A stretch of 64,000 bases of DNA, from contig NZ_CP108488.1 of NCBI RefSeq assembly GCF_035987325.1, positions 4,960,001 to 5,024,000 on the forward strand, in the 5' to 3' direction. The stretch is from Streptomyces sp. NBC_01244. Lineage in GTDB: Bacteria; Actinomycetota; Actinomycetes; Streptomycetales; Streptomycetaceae. Numbering within the stretch: position 1 is the stretch's first letter; the number at the start of each line of letters is the position of its first letter. Of the stretch, positions 45,246-53,453 are shown piece by piece. A program made the translations under genes and the position numbers. Under the pieces are notes generated by a model that was not told where the DNA came from, made no database searches, and worked only from the letters and a program-made list of their open reading frames with translations.

Positions 45246-47230
45246 CGACCTCCAACTCCCACACTGAACTGTGCGTGATCGGGGCCGGCCCCCGCGGTCT
45301 CTCGGTCCTGGAACGGCTGCTCTCCCGCGAGCGCCACACCCCGCAGCACGCGTCCGTGGTCATCCACGTGGTCGACCCCGCAGCCCCGGGCGCCGGCGCC
45401 GTCTGGCGCACCGAGCAGTCCCGCCACCTGCTGATGAACACGGTGGCCTCGCAGATCACCGTCTACACCGACGAGACGTCGAAGATCGACGGCCCGATCG
45501 AGAACGGCCCGAGCCTGTACGAGTGGGCCCAGTCGCTGGCCCTGCTGGCCGACGAGGCCGCGTACACCGCGCCGACCCTCGCCGAGGCCCGTGCGCTCGG
45601 CCCCAACACCTACCCCTCGCGCGCCTTCTACGGCGAGTACCTGCGCGACTCCTTCGAGCGCCTGGTGGAGAACGCCCCCGCGCACGTCACCGTCGAGGTG
45701 CACCGAGCCAAGGCCGTGGCCATCGCCGACACCCACGGCGTCCCCGGCGGCCCCCAGGGCGTCCGCCTCGACGACGGCACCCGCCTCAACGACCTCGACG
45801 GCATCGTCCTGGCCCTCGGCCACGTCCCCTCGCGCCTGACCGTCCGCGAGGAGCGCACCGCGAGCCTGTCGCGGATCCACCACCTCACCTACGTCACCCC
45901 CGGGAACCCGGCCGACGTCGACCTGAGCACGGTGGAAGCCGGCCAGAACGTGCTGCTGCGCGGTCTCGGCCTCAACTTCTTCGACCACATGGCCCTCTTC
46001 ACGGCCGGCCGCGGCGGCGTCTTCGAGCGCGAGGACGGCAAGGTCGTCTACCGGCCCTCCGGCCAGGAGCCCAAGCTCCACGCCTTCTCCCGGCGCGGTG
46101 TCCCGTACCACGCCCGCGGCGAGAACGAGAAGGGCAGCGACGGCCGTTACTTCCCGCGGCTGCTCACCCCCCAGCTCATCGAGAAGCTGCGCGAGCGGTC
46201 CGACGACGGCACCCCGGTCAGCTTCTCCGCCGACCTGTGGCCCGTCATCTCCCGCGAGGTCGAGTCGGTCTACTACGCCACCCTGCTCTCCACCCGCGGC
46301 CAGGACGACTCCGTCCGCGAGGAGTTCACCCGCCGCTACCTGGCCGTCCCCATCGGTGAGGACACCGGCGACCTGCTCGCCGAGTTCGGCATCGGGGACG
46401 ACGCCCGGTGGGACTGGGACCGCCTGTCCCGCCCGTACGGCGACCGGAAGTTCACCAGCCGCACCGAGTTCCACGCCTGGCTCACCGAGTACCTGGCCGC
46501 CGACGTCGTCGCCGCCCGCGCCGGCAACGTCAGCGGACCGCTCAAGGCCGCCCTCGACGTCATGCGCGACCTGCGCAACGAGATCCGCCTCGCCGTCGAC
46601 CACGGCGGTCTGGAGGGCAACTCGCACCGCGACGACCTCGAGGGCTGGTACACCCCGCTCAACGCCTTCCTCTCGATCGGCCCGCCGGCCTCCCGCATCG
46701 AGGAGATGATCGCGCTGATCGAGGCCGGGGTGCTCACCATCACCGGCCCCGGCACGCGGGTCCGCATCGACCCGACGACCCAGCAGTACGTCGCCGAGTC
46801 CCTCGAGGTGCCGGGCGAGCCCATCCGCTCCCGCGCCCTCATCGAGGCCCGGCTGCCCGAGCCCGACATCCGGCGCACCGCCGACCCGCTGCTCCAGCAC
46901 CTGCTCAACACCGACCAGGCCGCGCCCTACACGATCGCCGGCAGCCACGGGACGAACTACGAGACCGGCGGCCTCGCGGTCACCGAGCGCCCCTACCGGC
47001 TCATCGACGGCCGCGGCCGGGCCCACCCGCGGCGCTTCGCCTACGGGGTGCCCACCGAGTCCGTGCACTGGGTCACCGCGGCCGGCATCCGCCCGGGCGT
47101 CGACTCCGTCACCCTCGGCGACTCCGACGCCATCGCCGGCGCCGCGCTGTCCCTGCCCCCGGTCTCCCAGGTGCCCGCGGGCATCCGCCCGGTGGTGTCG
47201 CACGCCGACTTCGCCGGGGTGATCGTGTGA
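45242..47230 (+). CDS. creE: CreE-like flavin-dependent N-monooxygenase (L-aspartate to nitrosuccinate)
   Basis: A 662-residue protein of the FAD/NAD(P)-binding PF13454-like group, long for a monooxygenase but normal for the CreE/FzmM/KinM family. It has CVIGAGPRGLSVLERLL at the N-terminus (FAD), RHLLMNTVASQITVYTDET, IVLALGHVPSR and NVLLRGLGLNFFDHMA, a long middle part and PAGIRPV near the end. CreE oxidises the amine of L-aspartate to nitrosuccinate in several diazo and N-N pathways. The assignment rests on size, flavin motif and a CreD-like lyase gene directly downstream with a GTGA overlap. No other known N-hydroxylase shape fits better. Function with another substrate is possible. Confidence 0.76.
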   Translation: MTTSNSHTELCVIGAGPRGLSVLERLLSRERHTPQHASVVIHVVDPAAPGAGAVWRTEQSRHLLMNTVASQITVYTDETSKIDGPIENGPSLYEWAQSLALLADEAAYTAPTLAEARALGPNTYPSRAFYGEYLRDSFERLVENAPAHVTVEVHRAKAVAIADTHGVPGGPQGVRLDDGTRLNDLDGIVLALGHVPSRLTVREERTASLSRIHHLTYVTPGNPADVDLSTVEAGQNVLLRGLGLNFFDHMALFTAGRGGVFEREDGKVVYRPSGQEPKLHAFSRRGVPYHARGENEKGSDGRYFPRLLTPQLIEKLRERSDDGTPVSFSADLWPVISREVESVYYATLLSTRGQDDSVREEFTRRYLAVPIGEDTGDLLAEFGIGDDARWDWDRLSRPYGDRKFTSRTEFHAWLTEYLAADVVAARAGNVSGPLKAALDVMRDLRNEIRLAVDHGGLEGNSHRDDLEGWYTPLNAFLSIGPPASRIEEMIALIEAGVLTITGPGTRVRIDPTTQQYVAESLEVPGEPIRSRALIEARLPEPDIRRTADPLLQHLLNTDQAAPYTIAGSHGTNYETGGLAVTERPYRLIDGRGRAHPRRFAYGVPTESVHWVTAAGIRPGVDSVTLGDSDAIAGAALSLPPVSQVPAGIRPVVSHADFAGVIV

Positions 47231-48693
47231 TCCGGACGGCCGACTGCCCGGCGGACGCGGGGCTGTTGTCCCCCGTTCGCGCGGGCACGCCCGTCGAAGC
47301 CGCCGTGGACGACCGGGCCTGGCTGCGCGCCATGCTCGACGCCGAAGCGGCCCTGGCCCGGGCGCAGGCCCGGCTGGGCACCCTGCCCGCGGAGGCCGCC
47401 GAGGTCATCTCGGACACCGCCCTGACGGCGGAGTTCGACCTGCGGGCGCTGGCCCTGGCCGCCCGGGAGACCGCCAACCCGGTGGTCGGCCTGGTCGCGG
47501 CGCTGACCCGCGAGGTCGCCTCCCGCGACCCGAAGGCCGCCGAGTACGTCCACCGCGGCTCCACCAGCCAGGACATCTTCGACACCGGCGCCATGCTCGT
47601 CGCCGACCGTGCCCTGCGGCTGATCCGCGCCGACCTGGCCCGCACCGCGCGGGCCCTCGGTGCCCTGGCCCTGCGCCACCGGGACACCCCGATGGCCGGC
47701 CGGACCCTGGCCCTCCAGGCCGTGCCCACCACCTTCGGGCTCAAGGCGGCCGGCTGGCGCCAGCTGGTGCTCGACGCCGAGGCCCGGATCTCCGCCGTCC
47801 TCGCCGAGGGACTGCCCGTCTCCCTCGGCGGGGCGGCGGGCACCCTCGCCGGATACCTGGAGTACGCCGAGATCGACGACGCGGGACGGCACGAAGGGGC
47901 CCCGGGCCGTACCGGTTCCGGCGCCGGCCGCACCTTCGACCGGGCCCGGTACCTCGACGAACTCGTCGACGTCTTCGCCGCGGAGACGGGCCTGGCCCGG
48001 CCCGTCCTGCCCTGGCACAGCCTGCGCACCCCGCTCGCCGACCTCGCCGCCGTGCTCGGCTTCACCGCCGCCGCGCTCGGCAAGATCGCCCTCGACGTGC
48101 AGAACCTGGCCCGCACCGAGACCGGCGAGGTCGCCGAGCCCGGCCCGGCCGGCCGCGGCGGCTCCTCCGCGATGCCCCACAAGCGCAACCCGGTGCTCGC
48201 CACCCTGCTGCGCAGCGCCGCTCTCCAGGTGCCCGTCATCGCCGCGGGCCTCACCCAGTGCCTGCTGAGCGAGGACGAGCGCTCCGCCGGAGCCTGGCAC
48301 GCCGAGTGGCTGCTGCTCCGTGAAGGCCTGCGGCTCGCGGGCGGCGCCGCGCACACGGCCGTCGAGCTCGCCGAGGGCCTGACCGCCGACCCCGGCCGGA
48401 TGGCCGCCAACCTGGCCCTGACCGACAGCCGGATCGTCTCCGAGCGGATCGCCGCCCGGCTCACCCCGGCGCTCGGCAGGCCGGCCGCCAGGGAACTGCT
48501 GACCCGGGCCTCCCGGTCCGCGGCGGCCAACGGCCTTCCGCTGGCCGCCGTCCTCGCCGAGGCCCCCGAGCTCGCGGGCCGGATCGGACGCGAGCGCCTC
48601 GCCGAGCTGTGTGACCCCACGGGCTACACCGGCGCCGCCGGCGACCTCGTCGACCGCGCCCTGGCCACCGGACAAGGAGCGGACACCCGATGA
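47227..48693 (+). CDS. creD: CreD-like nitrosuccinate lyase (fumarase/adenylosuccinate lyase superfamily)
   Basis: A 488-residue superfamily lyase. It shows EYVHRGSTSQDIFDTG (about 98-113) and the signature GSSAMPHKRNPVL (about 311-323), including the catalytic Ser of the mobile loop. PcaB (3-carboxymuconate cycloisomerase) is the closest named group, and CreD belongs there. CreD releases nitrous acid from nitrosuccinate, leaving fumarate. No other beta-ketoadipate genes are here, and the creE-like gene is immediately upstream with a GTGA overlap, while narK overlaps downstream (ATGA). This strongly favours nitrosuccinate lyase over PcaB. Confidence 0.77.
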   Translation: MIRTADCPADAGLLSPVRAGTPVEAAVDDRAWLRAMLDAEAALARAQARLGTLPAEAAEVISDTALTAEFDLRALALAARETANPVVGLVAALTREVASRDPKAAEYVHRGSTSQDIFDTGAMLVADRALRLIRADLARTARALGALALRHRDTPMAGRTLALQAVPTTFGLKAAGWRQLVLDAEARISAVLAEGLPVSLGGAAGTLAGYLEYAEIDDAGRHEGAPGRTGSGAGRTFDRARYLDELVDVFAAETGLARPVLPWHSLRTPLADLAAVLGFTAAALGKIALDVQNLARTETGEVAEPGPAGRGGSSAMPHKRNPVLATLLRSAALQVPVIAAGLTQCLLSEDERSAGAWHAEWLLLREGLRLAGGAAHTAVELAEGLTADPGRMAANLALTDSRIVSERIAARLTPALGRPAARELLTRASRSAAANGLPLAAVLAEAPELAGRIGRERLAELCDPTGYTGAAGDLVDRALATGQGADTR

Positions 48694-50060
48694 GAGGCAA
48701 GGCCTGGATCACCGAATGGGATCCGGAGGACGAGGTCTTCTGGGAGCGGACCGGCCGCCGGGTCGCGCGCCGCAACCTGTGGCTCTCCGTGCTGTCCGAG
48801 CACATCGGCTTCTCCGTGTGGAGCATGTGGTCGGTGCTCGTGCTGTTCATGTCCCCGGAGATCGGCTTCGACTTCACCAAGGCGGAGAAGTTCCTCCTGG
48901 TGGTCACGCCCACCCTGGTCGGCGCCGTCCTGCGGCTCCCGTACAGCAGCGCCGTGGCCCGCTTCGGCGGCCGCAACTGGACGGTCTTCGCGTCCGGCGT
49001 GCTGCTCGTCCCCTGCGGCCTGGCCGCGTACTTCGTGCAGCGGCCCGGCACCCCGCTGTGGGTGTTCCTGCTGATCGGCGGGCTCGCCGGGGTCGGCGGC
49101 GGCAACTTCGCCTCCTCGATGACCAACATCACCGGCTTCTACCCGCTGCGGCACCAGGGCTGGGCGCTGGGCCTCAACGCGGGCGGCGGCAACCTGGGCG
49201 TGGCCTTCGTCCAGCTGCTGGGGCTCCTCGTCATCGCCACCGCGGGCAGCACCCACCCCTCGTACGTCGCCGCCGTGTACCTGCCGCTGATCGGCTGTGT
49301 CGCGCTGCTGGCCGCGGTGAAGATGGACAACCTGGCCACCCTGCGCACCGCACCCGGCGCCCTGCGCGAGGCGGCCGCCCACCCGGACACCTGGTGGATC
49401 TCCCTCCTGTACATCGGGACCTTCGGCTCCTTCATCGGCTACGGCTTCGCCTTCGGGCTGGTCCTGCAGAGCCAGTTCGACTCCACCGCCCTGGAGGCCG
49501 CCTCCGCGACCTTCCTGGGCCCCCTGCTCGGCTCGCTGTCGCGGCCCCTGGGCGGCCGGCTCGCCGACCGCTACGGCGGCGCCCGCGTCACCCTGTGGAA
49601 CTTCCTCGGCATGACGGTCGGCACCGCCGTCCTGCTCGTGGCCTCGCTCCAGGGCTCCTTCGCGCTGTTCATCGCCGCCTTCACGGTGCTGTTCGTGCTC
49701 ACCGGACTCGGCAACGGCTCCACGTACAAGATGATCCCGGCCGTGCACGCCGCCGAGGCCGAGCGGGCCGTCGCGGCCGGCCACGACGCCGAGGCCGCCT
49801 TCACCCGATCCCGTCGGCGCTCCGGCGCGGTCATCGGCATCGCCGGCGCCGTCGGCGCCCTCGGCGGGGTCGCCATCAACCTGGCCTTCCGTACCGCGTA
49901 CGGCAGTTGGGGCACCGGAACCGCGGCCTTCGCGGTGTTCCTCGGGTACTACGGGCTGTGCATGCTGCTCGTGTGGGCCGTCTACCTGCGGCCGCGCCCC
50001 GAGCAGGGCCCCGCCGAAGTGACCCGCCCGGACCGACAGCGGAGCACCACCCGTGTCTGA
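48690..50060 (+). CDS. narK: NarK-type nitrate/nitrite transporter (MFS)
   Basis: A 456-residue MFS protein with about twelve membrane segments. The nitrate signature sequences are present: GGGNFASSMTNITGFYP and LGLNAGGGNLGV, in helices 5 and 8-type positions. It also has RLPYSSAVARFGGRNW between helices. NarK proteins import nitrate, export nitrite, or exchange the two. The ATG overlaps the TGA of the CreD-like gene, and the following nitrate reductase gene overlaps its 3' end by 8 bases. It would bring in nitrate for the reductase, or handle nitrite made by the cluster. Confidence 0.9.
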   Translation: MRGKAWITEWDPEDEVFWERTGRRVARRNLWLSVLSEHIGFSVWSMWSVLVLFMSPEIGFDFTKAEKFLLVVTPTLVGAVLRLPYSSAVARFGGRNWTVFASGVLLVPCGLAAYFVQRPGTPLWVFLLIGGLAGVGGGNFASSMTNITGFYPLRHQGWALGLNAGGGNLGVAFVQLLGLLVIATAGSTHPSYVAAVYLPLIGCVALLAAVKMDNLATLRTAPGALREAAAHPDTWWISLLYIGTFGSFIGYGFAFGLVLQSQFDSTALEAASATFLGPLLGSLSRPLGGRLADRYGGARVTLWNFLGMTVGTAVLLVASLQGSFALFIAAFTVLFVLTGLGNGSTYKMIPAVHAAEAERAVAAGHDAEAAFTRSRRRSGAVIGIAGAVGALGGVAINLAFRTAYGSWGTGTAAFAVFLGYYGLCMLLVWAVYLRPRPEQGPAEVTRPDRQRSTTRV

Positions 50061-52167
50061 GACGGCACCGGGGGAGACCGCCACGCACTGCCCGTACTGC
50101 GCCCTGCAGTGCGGGACATTGCTGACCGGGACCGGCCCCGGCACCGGGCAGGAAGGGGCGGCCGCCACGGCCGCCCCGGCCACGGCCGGCATCCCGGCCC
50201 TGGCCGTCCGCCCCGACCCCGACTTCCCCGTCAACCGGGGCGGGCTGTGCCAGAAGGGCTGGACCGCACCCGAGCTGCTCGGCGTGCCGGACCGGCTGCG
50301 CACCCCCCTCGTGCACGGCCGCCCGGCGAGCTGGGACGAGGCGCTGGACGTGGTGGCCGCCGGGCTGCGCCGGGTACAGGAGCGGCACGGCAAGGACGCC
50401 GCCGCCGTCTTCGGCAGCGGCTCGCTGACCAACGAGAAGGCGTACCTCCTGGGCAAGTTCGCCCGGGTCGCCCTCGGCACCAGCCAGATCGACTACAACG
50501 GCCGCTTCTGCATGTCCTCGGCGGCCGCCGCCGGCAACGCCGCCTTCGGGATCGACCGGGGCCTGCCCTTTCCCGTCACCGACCTCGGCTCCGCCGACGT
50601 CGTGCTCATCGCGGGCGGCAACCCGGCCGAGACCATGCCCCCGCTCATGCGGCACCTGGAACACCCCCGGCTGATCGTCATCGACCCGCGCCGCACCCGG
50701 ACCGCCGCGCGGGCCGCCCTGCACCTCCAGCCGGCCCCCGGCACCGACCTCGCGCTCGCCCTGGGCCTGCTGCACGTCGTCGTCGCGGAGGGCCTCACCG
50801 ACACCGCGTACGTCGGGCAGCGCACCCGCGGCTTCGACGCCGCGTGGAGCCGGGCCCTGTCCTGGTGGCCCGAGCGCACCGAACGGGTCACCGGTGTGCC
50901 CGCCGCCCTGCTGCGCGAGGCCGCGCGGATGCTCGCCGGCGCGGACCGCGCGTACGTGCTGACCGGCCGCGGCGCCGAGCAGCACAGCAAGGGCACGGAC
51001 ACCGTGGCCGCCTTCGTCAACCTCGCCCTCGCCCTGGGCCTGCCCGGACGCGAGGGAAGCGGCTACGGCTGCCTCACCGGGCAGGGCAACGGCCAGGGCG
51101 GCCGCGAACTCGGCCAGAAGGCCGACCAGCTGCCCGGTTACCGCAGCATCGCGGACCCCGCCGACCGGGCCCACGTCGCCGCGGTCTGGGGCGTCGACCC
51201 GGCCTCGCTGCCCGGCCCGGGCCGCAGCGCCGTCGAACTGTTCGGCGCGCTCGGCCAGGACGTCCACGCCCTGCTCGTCTTCGGCTCGAACCCGGTCGTC
51301 TCGGCCCCCGACGCGGCCCGGGTGCGGCGACAGCTCTCCGCCCTCGACCTGCTGGTCGTCTCGGACTTCGTGCCCTCCGAGACGGCGGCGCTGGCGGACG
51401 TGGTGCTGCCGGTGGCCCAGTGGGCCGAGGAGGAGGGCACCATGACCAGCCTGGAGGGCAGGGTGCTGCGCCGGCGCCGCGCCCTGACCCCGCCGCCGGG
51501 AGTCCGCACCGACCTGGAGGTGCTGTCCGCGCTGGCCGGCCGGCTCGGCTTCGACGAGAGCGCCTTCCCCGCCTCCCCGCCGGCCGTCTTCGAGGAGCTG
51601 CGCGCCGCCACCCGCGGCGGCCGCGCCGACTACTCCGGGATCAGCTACGCGCGCCTGGAGACGGGCGAGGCCCTGTACTGGCCCTGCCCCGAGGGCTCGA
51701 CGGGCACCCCGCGGCTCTTCCTCGACCGCTTCGCCCACCCGGACGGCCGGGCCGTCTTCGCGCCGGTGGACCACCGGGACGCCGCCGAACTCCGCAGCGA
51801 CCTCTACCCGCTGCTCGCGACGACCGGCCGGGTGCTGGCCCAGTACCAGTCCGGCGCGCAGACCCGCCGGATACCGGCCCTGGTCGAGGCCTCCGGCGCC
51901 GAGTGCTTCGTCGAGGTCCACCCCGACACGGCGGAGCGCGCCGGGCTCGCGGACGGCGACCGCGCCCGGGTCCGCTCGGCCCGCGGCAGCACCGAGGCCG
52001 TGGTCCGCTACGAGGGCTCCCTGCGCCCGGACACCGTCTTCCTCCCCTTCCACTTCGGGGACGGGGGCAGCGCCAACCTGCTGACCAACCCCGCCCTGGA
52101 CCCCGTCTCGCGGATGCCCGAGTTCAAGGTGTGCGCGGTGCGGCTGGAGGCGGTGGCCGCCCGATGA
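50053..52167 (+). CDS. nasC: Assimilatory-type molybdenum nitrate reductase catalytic subunit
   Basis: A 704-residue molybdopterin oxidoreductase. The N-terminus has the [4Fe-4S] cysteines CPYCALQCG and GLCQKGW. Further on are FCMSSAAAAGNAAFG (likely Mo-ligand Cys), IAGGNPAETMPPLM, VIDPRRTRTA, ADVVLPVAQWAEEEGTMTSLEGRVLRRR and a C-terminal MGD-binding part. It is the size of NasA/NasC/NarB nitrate reductases, smaller than formate dehydrogenases. It reduces nitrate to nitrite in the cytoplasm. It overlaps narK and the electron donor gene on either side. No nitrite reductase gene follows, which is unusual for an assimilation operon. Confidence 0.89.
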   Translation: MSETAPGETATHCPYCALQCGTLLTGTGPGTGQEGAAATAAPATAGIPALAVRPDPDFPVNRGGLCQKGWTAPELLGVPDRLRTPLVHGRPASWDEALDVVAAGLRRVQERHGKDAAAVFGSGSLTNEKAYLLGKFARVALGTSQIDYNGRFCMSSAAAAGNAAFGIDRGLPFPVTDLGSADVVLIAGGNPAETMPPLMRHLEHPRLIVIDPRRTRTAARAALHLQPAPGTDLALALGLLHVVVAEGLTDTAYVGQRTRGFDAAWSRALSWWPERTERVTGVPAALLREAARMLAGADRAYVLTGRGAEQHSKGTDTVAAFVNLALALGLPGREGSGYGCLTGQGNGQGGRELGQKADQLPGYRSIADPADRAHVAAVWGVDPASLPGPGRSAVELFGALGQDVHALLVFGSNPVVSAPDAARVRRQLSALDLLVVSDFVPSETAALADVVLPVAQWAEEEGTMTSLEGRVLRRRRALTPPPGVRTDLEVLSALAGRLGFDESAFPASPPAVFEELRAATRGGRADYSGISYARLETGEALYWPCPEGSTGTPRLFLDRFAHPDGRAVFAPVDHRDAAELRSDLYPLLATTGRVLAQYQSGAQTRRIPALVEASGAECFVEVHPDTAERAGLADGDRARVRSARGSTEAVVRYEGSLRPDTVFLPFHFGDGGSANLLTNPALDPVSRMPEFKVCAVRLEAVAAR

Positions 52168-53453
52168 CGCGCACCGTGATCGTGGGCAACGGCCGTTCCG
52201 GACGCGCGTACGCCGCCCGGCTCGCGGAGCGGGACGGCCGCGGACCGGTGGACCTGCTGGGCGCCGAGCCCGGACCGGTCCTGTGCCGGTCCCTGCTGGC
52301 GTCCGTACTGTCCGGCGAACTCCCCCCGCACCTCCTGCGCCTGCCGCCGCTGCCGCCCCCCGTGACCGAGCACGCCGGGGTCCCGGTGACCTCCGTGGAC
52401 CGGGTCCGGCGCGTGGTGGTCCGGGCCGACGGGCGGGCGTTCCCCTACGACCGCCTCGTGCTGGCCACCGGCTCGGCGCCGAGCCTGCCGCCGATCGCGG
52501 GCCCGGCCGGGGCGTCGCCGCCCGACGGCGTCGCCGTCCTGCGGTCGGCGGCCGACGCGGCCCGGATACCGGCCGGCGCCGTCGTGGTGCTGGGCGGCGG
52601 CCCGCTCGCCGTCGAGGCCGCCTTCGCGCTGCGCCGCGCGGGCCGCGCCGAGGTGGCGCTCGTCCACCGCGGGCCGTGGCCCCTCGACCGGCACCTGCCC
52701 GAGCGGGCCGGTCGGGCCCTGGCGGCCCGGCTGGACGCCGCCGGGGTCGAAGTCCACCTGGAACAGCGGGCGGAGTCCTACGACCGGGCCAAACTCACCC
52801 TCACCGACGGACGGGTGCTGGCCGCCGACGCTCTCCTGCCGTGCACCGGCACCCTCCCGGAGAGCCGGCTGGCCCGCGAGGCCGGCCTCCCCGTGCGCAC
52901 CGGCGTCCTCACCGACCCCGCGGGCCGCACCACCGACCCCGCCGTCCACGCGATCGGCTCCTGCGCGGAGCCGCTGCGCCCCCGCCCCGGCGGCTCCTTG
53001 CTGCGGCTGCGGGCCGACGGTGCGGGACTGCTGGCCTTCGGCAGCCTGGCGGACGCCGAGGAGAGCGTGGTCCTCACCGACCCGGCCCGTCACCGCTACG
53101 CCGAACTGGCCCTGCGCGCGGGCCGGGTGACCGGGGCCGCGGTCATCGGCCTCCCGCACGCCGTGGCCGCCGTCACCGGACTGCACGACAGCGGTGACCC
53201 CGCACCCCTCGACCTGCTGCCGCTGCTGCTCGGCAGCCCGGCGGCGGTCCCGGCCGCCGGGGACCCGCTGGACGCCGTGCTGTGCCACTGCAACGACGTC
53301 ACCGGCCACAAGCTGGCCGCCGCCTGGCGCCGGGGCGCCCGGGACCTGCCCGCACTGGCTCGCGCCACCCGCGCCACCACCGGCTGCGGCGGATGCGCGG
53401 ACGAGGTGCGCGCCCTGTGCGACGTACTCACGACCGAACGGAGCGACACATGA
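52164..53453 (+). CDS. FAD and [2Fe-2S] (BFD-like) oxidoreductase, nitrate reductase electron donor
   Basis: A 429-residue protein: a pyridine-nucleotide-disulfide-type FAD/NAD(P)H domain (FAD loop VIVGNGRSGRAYAARLA; second glycine loop VVVLGGGPLAVEAAFALRRAG) and a C-terminal BFD-like domain with the cysteines CHCNDVTGHKL and TGCGGCADEVRAL, which bind a [2Fe-2S] cluster. In Bacillus NasB the same modules pass electrons from NAD(P)H to the nitrate reductase catalytic subunit. The ATG overlaps the TGA of the reductase gene, and the next gene (a NirB N-terminal piece) again overlaps by four bases. This is the expected partner of the reductase. Confidence 0.82.
   Translation: MTRTVIVGNGRSGRAYAARLAERDGRGPVDLLGAEPGPVLCRSLLASVLSGELPPHLLRLPPLPPPVTEHAGVPVTSVDRVRRVVVRADGRAFPYDRLVLATGSAPSLPPIAGPAGASPPDGVAVLRSAADAARIPAGAVVVLGGGPLAVEAAFALRRAGRAEVALVHRGPWPLDRHLPERAGRALAARLDAAGVEVHLEQRAESYDRAKLTLTDGRVLAADALLPCTGTLPESRLAREAGLPVRTGVLTDPAGRTTDPAVHAIGSCAEPLRPRPGGSLLRLRADGAGLLAFGSLADAEESVVLTDPARHRYAELALRAGRVTGAAVIGLPHAVAAVTGLHDSGDPAPLDLLPLLLGSPAAVPAAGDPLDAVLCHCNDVTGHKLAAAWRRGARDLPALARATRATTGCGGCADEVRALCDVLTTERSDT

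Noticed and set aside
42566..47230. Very long plus-strand reading frame across the ligase, hydroxylase and creE-like genes
   Set aside because: Only its last part (from 45242) is the real creE-like gene. The upstream part is a shadow in the wrong frame with Arg/Pro-rich translation and lies over two well-supported genes.
47227..48693. 3-Carboxymuconate cycloisomerase of aromatic catabolism
   Set aside because: The family fits, but no other beta-ketoadipate pathway genes are near, while a CreE-like gene overlaps directly upstream and a nitrate transporter gene directly downstream.
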